Source: Symbiodinium natans
Lineage: Eukaryota > Sar > Dinophyceae > Suessiales > Symbiodiniaceae
Assembly (NCBI GenBank): GCA_905221605.1
Contig: CAJNDS010000030.1
Location: 64,001-77,500 of the forward strand
Length of the DNA: 13,500 nt
Reading direction: 5' to 3'
Both the position numbers and the translations under genes were made by a program. The notes beneath the pieces are model-generated. The model was not told the origin of the DNA, searched no databases, and saw nothing but the letters and a program-made list of their open reading frames with translations. Below are positions 8,279 through 13,500 of this stretch, piece by piece (positions within the stretch are counted from its first letter, which is position 1; the number at the start of each line of letters is the position of its first letter).

Positions 8279-8986
8279 TCATCCCCTTCGTGGCTTGGAC
8301 AGGAGGCTCTTAGCATTAGGGGCACCATGAAGCCAAGGTAGCGATGAGAGAATCAGTCCCCAGATGACCGTCTGGACTGTGAGTGGGGCTGTGATGGGGA
8401 CGATGGGCCGATGAGTTCGTGCAAGCTGTGCGTCGTCCTGTTCGGGTTCATTCAGGTGTCTGGCCAGCATTCGCCGCACATCCTCGTCCTACGTGACTAG
8501 CTTGCTGTCGTCCATCTCGGAGCTGACAAGTCAATTGAAGCAGTGCATGGGCAGCAGTGCAGGCATAGCAGCAAACAGGTCAGCCCACTGACGGCCTCTA
8601 TGCTGCCGCGCGCAGCGCCACGATGGATGCATAGGCATGGGCAAGCAAGTCGAACATACCGTACGTTCCGAGCCACCACGGGATTGTCCGTGCTTGCCCG
8701 GGAAAGTTTGGTCGCGGATGGAAGCTGACCGACAAGCGCGTGCTGTCTTCTGTTCTAGCAAGGCCAGTGTCAGTTCTCGGTCAAAGGGTTCTTGTTCAAC
8801 GGGAGCATTGGCGTCGTCCATTGCACTTGGTGCAATAGCTTAACCAGCCACCCAAAAAGTCCCGACTGCAAGGCGTTGGGTTTGTGCAGTGCCTCCTTAA
8901 TAATGCTGGCTGGCGATGCCTCCGTGTTCACTGCGGGCCCGTAGGCCTTGAGTCATGCGGGCATCATGCAGAATCTCCCTTGCAAG
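8279..8986 (-). pseudogene. Unrecognised duplicated gene fragment, copy 1
   Basis: Three minus-strand open segments match those of copy 2. (a) 8900-8986: LAREILHDARMTQG, then GLRARSEHGGIA. (b) 8531-8839: AIAPSAMDDANAPVEQEP, then FDRELTLALLEQ, ending CFN-stop. (c) 8279-8488: DEDVRRMLARH, then DDAQLARTHRPIVPITAP. Between copies, (b) differs by a 12-bp duplication and one 3-bp indel and (c) by 6 bp, all multiples of three, which supports a protein-coding ancestor. Segments would be joined by introns: stops separate a from b, and b from c. Just upstream of (c), copy 1 has one extra base (GTCACGTAG versus GTCCGCAG), which shifts the frame and puts a stop there unless the exon begins at 8488. Family not recognised; product function unknown. 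It may be a live gene with tandem exon duplication or a relic. Confidence 0.4.
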
Positions 8987-9020
8987 GCATCCAGGCACAC
9001 GACGCGGACCCCTGCGCCCA
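8377..9020 (+). repeat. Direct segmental duplication, left copy
   Basis: About 640 bp closely matching 9344-9995, offset 967 at the left end and 973 at the right end. Long shared strings include GGGGCTGTGATGGGGACGAT, GGTCGCGGATGGAAGCTGAC and GGGCCCGTAGGCCTTGAGTC. The junctions carry no visible target-site duplication or terminal inverted repeat, so a transposon is not implied. Confidence 0.9.
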
Positions 9021-9269
9021 CCACTGCACATTGCCAAAGTTCACGCTCCGGAGCAGTTCTGTCGAGGCTTGCTACGCACCAAGGACCAAGGATCTCCGCA
9101 GACCCTGTCAAAAGCGCGCTCACCGCATCCGTCTGTGCTTGGATGAGTTGAAGGTGGCAGCTGGGCAAGCTGCCCAGGATACACCCTGCAGTGTCCCACT
9201 GTTGCGAGCCAGGAGCTTGCACTGTAAGTGTCGGTTGATGTGAGGGTGGGGCTGGCCACTGTGCGCCGT

Positions 9270-9959
9270 TCACAGTTGCTGCCTCATCCCATGGCTTGGC
9301 TTGCGAGTTACTGACGCCTGCACGACCGACGCGACCATCCGGATCGTGAATGGGGCTGTGATGGGGACGATGGGCCGATGAGCTCTTGCAAGCTGTGCGT
9401 CGTCCTGTTGGGGTTGGTGTCTGGCCAGCATTCGCCGCACATCCTCATCCTGCGGACTAGCTTGCTGTCGCGGTTCTCGTTGACCGTCGTCAAGTCAATT
9501 GAAGCAGCGCACAGGCAGTAGTGCAGGTATAGCAGTTAGCAGGTCAGCCCATTGACGGCCTCTATGCTGCTGTGTGCAGCGCCACGACACATGCATATGC
9601 ATGGGCAAGCATGTCGAACATACAGTCAGTTCCGAGCCACCACGCGATTGTCCGTGCTTGCTCGGGAAAGTTTGGTCGCGGATGGAAGCTGACCGACAAG
9701 CTCGTGCAGCCTCCTGTTCTAGCAAGGCCACTGTCAGTTCTCGGTCAAAGGGTTCTGGTTCTACGGGAGCATTGGCGTCGGAAGCATTTGGTGCAATAGC
9801 TGGTGCAATAGCTTAACCTCCCGCCCAGAACGTCGCGAGGGCGAGGCGTTGGGTTTTGGGCGTGCCTGCTTAGTTGTGCTGGCTTGCGATGCCTCCGTGT
9901 TCACTGCGGGCCCGTAGGCCTTGAGTCATGCGGGCATCATGCAGAATCACCCTGGCAAG
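9270..9959 (-). CDS. Unrecognised duplicated gene fragment, copy 2 (less damaged)
   Basis: Minus-strand counterpart of copy 1. (a) 9873-9959: LARVILHDARMTQG, then GLRARSEHGGIA. (b) 9495-9812: AIAPAIAPNASDANAPVEPE, then FDRELTVALLEQE, ending CFN-stop. (c) 9270-9464: QASPQDEDVRRMLARH, then DDAQLARAHRPIVPITAP, open to a stop at 9270-9272. Segment (c) begins right after a possible CAG acceptor (minus-strand CGACAG). Segment (b) could begin after TTAAG. Here (c) is open through the point where copy 1 is shifted. Composition (many Arg, Ala, Asp, Glu) is ordinary for a soluble protein; no signal peptide or membrane segment is seen. No family recognised. Exon limits are estimates from stops and paralogue comparison only. 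Confidence 0.35.
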
Positions 9960-9995
9960 GTATCCAAGCATACGCTTCGGACCCCAACACCCAAC
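9344..9995 (+). repeat. Direct segmental duplication, right copy
   Basis: Right copy of the duplication. It has its own 12-bp tandem duplication GGTGCAATAGCT at 9790-9801 and 9802-9813 (single in the left copy), and a 14-bp palindrome CATGCATATGCATG at 9590-9603 that arose by point changes relative to the left copy. The spacer between copies (9021-9343) carries segment (c) of the right-hand minus-strand fragment and otherwise nothing recognised. Confidence 0.9.
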
Positions 9996-10986
9996 GATGT
10001 GTGGGTAGTTAGTCCCGTCCCCTGAAACCTGAGAAGATCACAAGAGCTGCAGGGATCACCGTGTGCCAACACAACTTGCGCATGACTGTCCTGGATGCCG
10101 GGCTGGTGGGGAGACGGAGAACGGAGCACTAGGCTCTCACATCGCCGCGCGTGGATGCGCTTTGCACCTGCAACTTGGCCAAAGGGACTCTGACCTGGAC
10201 TTCCAGAGAACCTTAGGTGCCCGCTGGCAGCTAGCAGAGCTACGGAGCGAGGGGGTGGCCTGACGCTTTGCGTACACGGGCCCTGCGACGCTGCACTTGC
10301 AACAGAGGAGATAACACAGGAGCCGGGCGAATTTCCTGGGCTAAAACTGAAGCTGTGAAGTGCTTTCGTGCACCTGTAAACCCAAAGAACCCTCCTTAAA
10401 GGGGCGTTACAGGGGGCGCGGAGGGTGGTTGCGAGGTTCCGGCAGAACCATGGCTGGCCATCCCGACCTCCCACATGTGCGCTTCTCTAAGCCGGGTGTT
10501 GGCTCTCCCTCAGTTCTGAGCATGCTCATCGCGCTTTCATGTTTGTAGCCCAAGATCAGCATCCCGGCTCACCTCAGCGTGCCGCTTAGTGTTCCGAGAC
10601 GCCCAGGCCCTAACCCCCTCTTTATAGGGCTCCGGTGATCTCTGTGAAATGTGCCACTCTGCGCCCGGCTCCGCATCAGGCCCACAATGACAAGCCTCGG
10701 GTTCAATAGGCTTGGCGTCCCGGGGAGTTCTGCTCGATACTGTGCTCGACATGTACTCAGCGTGACAACCGATGCCCCTATCTTGCATGGCGCGCGATGC
10801 CCCTCCCAGCAAGCATCGGCGTGTCACATGGTGCCCCATGCCTTGCCCCCGAGTGAGCAACGAGGTCTCGGTGGCAGGACTCGTGGGATACGGATCGCTG
10901 AATGGGCCTACGTGGCGGAGAGGGGGACGAGGGGGGGGCGGTTGCGCCCTGGCTTGCGGCTGAGCCCTCGTATCGCTTGTGTTCAG
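9996..10986. other. Non-coding stretch, nothing recognised
   Basis: About 990 bp. A minus-strand open frame of about 175 codons spans 9947-10474, but it runs into the duplicated segment in a frame that ends in the other copy's counterpart differently, is Ser/Pro/Arg-rich and has no domain. A plus-strand frame from 10651 is likewise featureless until 10984. Confidence 0.5.
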
Positions 10987-11070
10987 GGCGCAGGGAAGAT
11001 CTTGGCCAGCTTTACGGGAGACGCCCCGCCTTCGCAGCTCGACGCCCAGGAGGACTCGGACCTCCTCTCT
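10987..11070 (+). CDS. Possible small exon, unrecognised
   Basis: Preceded by a pyrimidine-rich acceptor (CGCTTGTGTTCAG, ending 10986) and followed by a possible GTAGGG donor at 11071. It reads GAGKILASFTGDAPPSQLD then AQEDSDLLS, a plausible exon composition in phase 0. A second coding-like stretch in another frame at about 11096-11170 (VTALQAALLARLEEVAKVLG, amphipathic helix-like) may belong with it, but the gap is too short for an ordinary intron. Weak call: no homologue or duplicate is available in the window. Confidence 0.2.
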
Positions 11071-11170
11071 GTAGGGCCCTTGCGTGGCTTGGGGTGACGG
11101 CTTTGCAAGCCGCGCTCCTGGCGAGACTTGAAGAAGTGGCGAAGGTCTTAGGGGCGCGCTTTTGGGCCCC

Positions 11171-11570
11171 CGGCCTCAGGCCCCACCCTGGGTGCACAGC
11201 TCCGGTTCAGGCCCCCGCTGCGCACATCACCGCACGTCTGCGCACACCTGCGCAACCGCTCTTGAGTTCACAGAGGCCTCGGTGCTGAGACCCAGAACCT
11301 AACTTGTCTGACCCTCGGAATGCGTCGGCTTTTCAAGCAAAAAGGGTTGTCAGTTCCAGCGAGTGCAGCCCCTCAGATGCTTTCGTGCGTTTTCTTTTTC
11401 AGGTCCCTTGGTAGGTGAGGAGGTTAGATGTATGTGTGACCCTAGTTAGAGAACTCTATAGGACCATGCTACCGACGATGCCGCGGGATGTGCTTTGTTG
11501 GAGAGCACTTCGGCTCGAAACTCATCACGTCGTGCTGGCTCCGCGTCGTTGAAGGAAGCTCAAGGAAGCC
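11171..11570. other. Upstream region of the GTPase-Hint gene
   Basis: No gene assigned. A strong polypyrimidine acceptor TTTTCTTTTTCAG ends at 11402, and 12 bases later a GTGAGG donor-like site begins at 11415. This could be a trans-splicing acceptor for the spliced leader, a micro-exon, or chance. No TATA box is apparent, which is usual for dinoflagellates. Confidence 0.35.
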
Positions 11571-11684
11571 ATGGCCGATGCCGCCGAAGCCCTCGTGCTC
11601 CGCGGCCCTTCGCAGACGGGAAAGTCGACCTTCATGAACATGGCGCCCCGGCTGCACGGCATCGCGGCACAGACGTGGCCTGCC
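11571..11684 (+). CDS. Exon 1: P-loop (Walker A)
   Basis: Reads MADAAEALVLRGPSQTGKST and continues FMNMAPRLHGIAAQTWPA. The Walker A/G1 motif G-x4-G-K-S/T sits at residues 12-20, very near the N terminus, so there is no signal peptide or extra N-terminal domain unless upstream exons exist. The 3' limit is uncertain. I chose the GT at 11685 because it joins in phase 0 to an acceptor at 11771. A second possible GT donor is at 11699. The frame also stays open if nothing is spliced. Confidence 0.6.
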
Positions 11685-11771
11685 GTCTCGCCCCCAAGGT
11701 TTTCGTTTTTTCATTTTTTCAGCACAAGGCTTTCTAAACATCTTTATCTTTGCACGCCCACCCTGGCTGAG
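11685..11771 (+). other. Probable intron 1 (87 bp, GT-AG)
   Basis: Contains two T-rich tracts (11700-11720 and 11729-11752) that would otherwise encode Phe-rich sequence (FSFFHFF) unlike the flanking protein. GT at 11685 and AG at 11770-11771 keep the frame (phase 0) and give a normal G1-to-G2 distance. Alternative ends (donor 11699, acceptor 11722 or 11728) also keep frame but would make introns of only 24 or 30 bp. Confidence 0.45.
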
Positions 11772-12271
11772 GTGCTGCTGGATGGTGCTGCACGCGGAGT
11801 GGCTGTGGCGACTGGGGACGGCTCTGGCGAGTCCGTGACCCACGACGTGGCGACTCGCCAGACGTCCATCGGCCTCGTGGCAGATGGCCGGCGACAACGA
11901 CTCCATGATGCGCTTCACCGACGAGGAGGCCGGGATGCGCTATGCGGCGGGGGTGGCGGCCCTCAATGTCCAGCGGCTGAAGTTCTTGGTCTTTGAGAGC
12001 TTGGCGTCTCCCGCCGTGCAGTTGCGGAGGTCGCTGGCATCCCTTGTGACCATCTTCGGTGCTGCCGTCCTGCCGGGCGTAGTGGTCGTGGCCTCGCAAG
12101 CGGACCTGCGCACGGGTCCCGCGCGCGAAGTGCGGCTGCAGGCCCTGCGCGCTGTCATGGCCGAGCAGGGCGTCGCCCAGTTGGTGGTTTGGCAGCATGG
12201 GGAGAGCCTAGATGCAGCCGGCGTGCAGGCAGAGCTCGCAGAGCTGCAAGCGGCCCTCCGCCAAGTCCCAG
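11772..12271 (+). CDS. Exon 2: GTPase core with G2, G3 and G4-like motifs, frame-shifted
   Basis: The first part reads VLLDGAARGVAVATGDGSGE then SVTHDVATRQTSIGLV, with a G2-type Ser/Thr. From 11884 the coding signal continues in the next frame: MAGDNDSMMRFTDEEAG, QRLKFLVFESL, AVLPGVVVVASQADLRTG (G4-like, S-Q-A-D replacing N-K-x-D), then QLVVWQHGESLDAAGVQAEL. The frame change lies between about 11838 (a stop in the later frame) and 11884, and one surplus base near 11880-11883 would explain it. A G3 Asp would be expected two residues before the Ala-Gly and is lost at the shift. No intron fits the gap. The exon ends phase 1 after CCA-G. Confidence 0.6.
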
Positions 12272-12344
12272 GTGAACAGGGAAAGTCGTCTGTGGGCCCA
12301 AAATGTCCCTCGATATCCCTGTCCCCCTCCTGTCCCCTTCACAG
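12272..12344 (+). other. Intron 2 (73 bp, GT-AG)
   Basis: Donor CCCAG|GTGAAC at 12272, pyrimidine-rich tail (CCCCCTCCTGTCCCCTTCACAG), acceptor ending 12344. Splicing joins CCA-G to GT-GTC, giving Pro-Gly-Val and moving between two frames that each show clear coding sequence. Confidence 0.75.
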
Positions 12345-12489
12345 GTGTCTCTACGTCGGCGTTGGAAGACCTCTGGCAGCGGCAGCGGAGCCGTGCGCAG
12401 GAGCTCTACGATCGCCAGCCCGCGCGCACGAGGGTCGTCCAAGTGGAGGAGGAGCAGCTCGCACGCAAGCATGACATCATCAGCACGAA
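12345..12489 (+). CDS. Exon 3: helical linker
   Basis: Reads VSTSALEDLWQRQRSRAQEL, YDRQPARTRVVQVEEEQLAR, KHDIISTK. Rich in charged residues and Gln, likely alpha-helical or coiled-coil, connecting the GTPase region to the repeats. The 3' limit is inferred from phase: ending at 12489 (ACG-AA) and resuming with G-TGT restores Lys-Cys. Ending at 12468 (CGC-AA) is equally in phase and would drop seven residues. Confidence 0.6.
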
Positions 12490-12590
12490 GCCATGAAATG
12501 CCATGAAGCTGCTTTTTCATGGAGTTTTCACGGCTGAGGGTTTGCGATGCTTTGGTCATCGCGTGTCGTTGAGACGCCTGCTTTCGTCAG
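12490..12590 (+). other. Intron 3 (101 bp), non-canonical GC-AG
   Basis: Exon 3 runs into a TGA at 12494 while the next clear coding segment starts after CTTTCGTCAG at 12590. No GT donor in the needed phase is available before the stop; the GC at 12490-12491 fits (GAA|GCCATG), as does a GC at 12469-12470 (GCAA|GCATG). GC donors are common in dinoflagellate nuclear genes, which supports the proposed organism. Confidence 0.6.
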
Positions 12591-13500
12591 GTGTGCGGAG
12601 GAATACATCGACCAGGAGGACTACGAAGAGCAGGAGCCCTACACCGCTCACGAGGCCTACACGGAGCAGGAGCCGTACACAGAGCAGGAGGCGTATCAAG
12701 AGAACGAACCCTACACGGAGACGGTGTATCAGAACATCCCAGTGGACGTGCAGCATACGAAGAGACGAGGGGGCCTTGCCGGGGCTTTAGGAGGCAGGAA
12801 GACCTACACAGTTCAGGAGACCAGAAGCGTCCCTGTCCAAGTGCAGAAGCTGAGGTCAGTCACCCGGCACCGCGACGTGACGCGTTACCGTGCCGTGCAG
12901 AGGACGCGCGAGGTGACACGGTACCGGCCGGTCACCAGGCAGAGGGGCGTGACCCGCTACAGAACTGCCACGCGGATGGTGGACCGCAACGTCGAGTACT
13001 TCTTGCCGGTGGAGGACTTCTACAACCAAGCCCTGGAGCAGATCCTGGGCGAGGTGCGCGCGGGGTTCCGGGCTCCCATAGACAGCATTCGACCCGAGGA
13101 CTCGGTTTCTCAGGTGAGCGTGGCAGCCAGCATTCCTGGGATTCCTGGGCGTGCTCCATCAGATGACGATTCTTGGTCCTTCATCTCCTCTGCTCGCGCC
13201 GGGCCTCAGTGCTTCCTGCCCGAGGCGCTCTTCCAGGTGAGTGCAGGCGGCTTGGACGACACCTACTTCCTCCACGCCCAGCATTTGGCCCCCGGCTCAT
13301 GTGTAATGGCCGCAGATGGGCAGACTGTCCGGGTGACGCGGGTGGTGGAGCACCAGGTACCAGAAATCCTGGAGCTCCGAACCGGTGCCTACACGGCGCC
13401 TCTCCGAATTTCCCCAACCCACCGTGTGGTCACGCCTGGCCAGGGCCAGACAGAAGCGTAAGCCCAAAGCTTGCGGCCAGGCGACCTCATCCTCTGCAGC
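12591..13500 (+). CDS. Exon 4: two hexad-repeat arrays and the N-terminal part of a Hint domain, with in-frame stop
   Basis: Starts in phase with CAEEYIDQED. Acidic Tyr-rich hexads fill about 12604-12730 and basic hexads about 12859-12981. These are followed by NVEYFLPVEDFYNQALEQIL and a Ser/Asp-rich spacer. The Hint domain begins at Cys 13210-13212 (QCFLPEALF). It continues with HLAPGSCVMAADGQTVRV, LELRTGAYTAPLRI, and the block-B-like SPTHRVVTPG (Ser 13411, His 13420; Ser stands where Hedgehog has Thr). TAA at 13459-13461 interrupts, yet the same frame continues AQSLRPGDLILCS to the window edge, resembling the RPGQ/RPGD strand that follows block B in Hedgehog Hint domains. A GTAAGC donor overlaps the stop (GT at 13458), an alternative explanation. 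The domain is incomplete at the window end. Confidence 0.7.
12604..12730 (+). repeat. Acidic hexapeptide repeat (consensus YTEQEP/A)
   Basis: Seven 18-bp units: YIDQED, YEEQEP, YTAHEA, YTEQEP, YTEQEA, YQENEP, YTETV. Tyr is fixed at position 1 and Glu dominates positions 3 and 5. Synonymous differences between units show the peptide is conserved more than the DNA. Confidence 0.9.
12859..12984 (+). repeat. Basic hexapeptide repeat (consensus VTRYRx)
   Basis: Seven 18-bp units: VTRHRD, VTRYRA, VQRTRE, VTRYRP, VTRQRG, VTRYRT, ATRMVD. Arg is nearly fixed at positions 3 and 5. Same period and same unit number as the acidic array 130 bp upstream, with opposite charge. Confidence 0.9.

Larger units (their letters stand above)
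11571..13500 (+). pseudogene. P-loop GTPase-like / hexad-repeat / Hint-domain protein gene, 5' complete, 3' cut by window, with two lesions
   Basis: Multi-exon gene. Proposed exons: 11571-11684, 11772-12271, 12345-12489, 12591 to window end. Encoded order: P-loop NTPase with Walker A GPSQTGKST; G2-like GDGSGESVTHDV; G3-like AGDND; G4-like VVVVASQADL; helical region (ALEDLWQRQRSRAQELYDRQ); acidic YTEQEP hexads; basic VTRYRx hexads; Hint domain. The G-x-x-x-T-G-K-S-T-F-x-N form recalls GBP/atlastin or AIG1-like GTPases, but the subfamily is not settled. Hint domains cleave their own peptide backbone at the first Cys in Hedgehog and inteins; whether that occurs here is unknown. Start chosen at 11571 because it precedes the P-loop by a few residues in a good context (GAAGCCATGG). 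Lesions: frame change near 11880 and TAA at 13459. It could be a pseudogene or an intact gene with assembly errors. Confidence 0.7.

Noticed and set aside
9590-9603. Palindrome CATGCATATGCATG as an operator or recombination site
   Set aside because: Absent from the other copy of the same duplication, where a few point differences remove it, so it is probably accidental.
8377-9995. Transposon or LTR pair explaining the two direct copies
   Set aside because: No terminal motifs, target-site duplication, primer-binding site or enzyme gene between the copies; a segmental duplication is the simpler reading.
9947-10474. Minus-strand open frame of 175 codons
   Set aside because: No domain, Ser/Pro/Arg-rich, and it ends inside the duplication in a frame different from the one conserved between the two copies.
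11734-12198. Minus-strand open frame of 154 codons opposite the GTPase exon
   Set aside because: Antisense shadow of GC-rich coding sequence; the plus strand shows the motifs and splice sites.
1-13500. CRISPR array, rRNA, tRNA or prokaryotic operon
   Set aside because: No regular spacer-repeat array, no recognisable rRNA segment, no tRNA-like T-loop with matching arms noticed, and no tightly packed collinear genes; intron-bearing genes point to a eukaryote.

Overview
The window looks like nuclear DNA of a dinoflagellate, most likely a symbiodiniacean or close relative. This is inferred from four things: many short interstitial blocks of the TTTAGGG/CCCTAAA telomere-type repeat, a GC-rich and very gene-poor layout, at least one intron that splices in frame only with a GC donor, and a 3'-terminal gene that appears to join a P-loop GTPase-like domain to a Hedgehog/intein-type (Hint) domain. 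TTTAGGG is also the plant and green-algal telomere unit, so the repeat alone does not decide the organism. No rRNA, tRNA, CRISPR array or transposase gene was recognised.

Layout. Positions 1-2310 hold interstitial telomere blocks and a family of diverged repeats (about 245-270 bp spacing, four copies, plus a flanking module present twice). One copy has expanded to a (GT)12 microsatellite. Positions 2310-4970 are non-coding as far as can be seen and carry six more telomere-type blocks in both orientations. Positions 5173-6140 contain one good isolated plus-strand exon (5173-5371, polypyrimidine acceptor and GTATGT donor) followed by a decayed partial duplication of the same area. Positions 6140-8280 hold two more telomere-type blocks and a 29-bp tandem repeat, with no gene. 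Positions 8279-9995 carry a direct duplication of about 640 bp. Read on the minus strand, each copy has three short open segments whose differences in length are multiples of three, as expected for duplicated exons of an unrecognised gene. Positions 9996-11570 have only weak exon hints.

Positions 11571-13500 hold the only substantial gene, plus strand and cut by the window end. In order it encodes a Walker A motif (GPSQTGKST), a G2-like GDGSGESVTHDV segment, a G3-like AGDND segment and a G4-like VVVVASQADL strand. A helical linker follows, then an acidic six-residue repeat (consensus YTEQEP), a basic six-residue repeat (consensus VTRYRx), and the first part of a Hint domain beginning QCFLPEALF. 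Two lesions are visible: a reading-frame change just before the G3 region (about 11880) and an in-frame TAA at 13459-13461 inside the Hint domain, after which the same frame continues with a Hint-like LRPGDLILC. The copy is therefore either a recently decayed paralogue or carries assembly errors. If intact relatives exist, the GTPase / charge-complementary repeat / Hint arrangement is the most unusual thing in the window.
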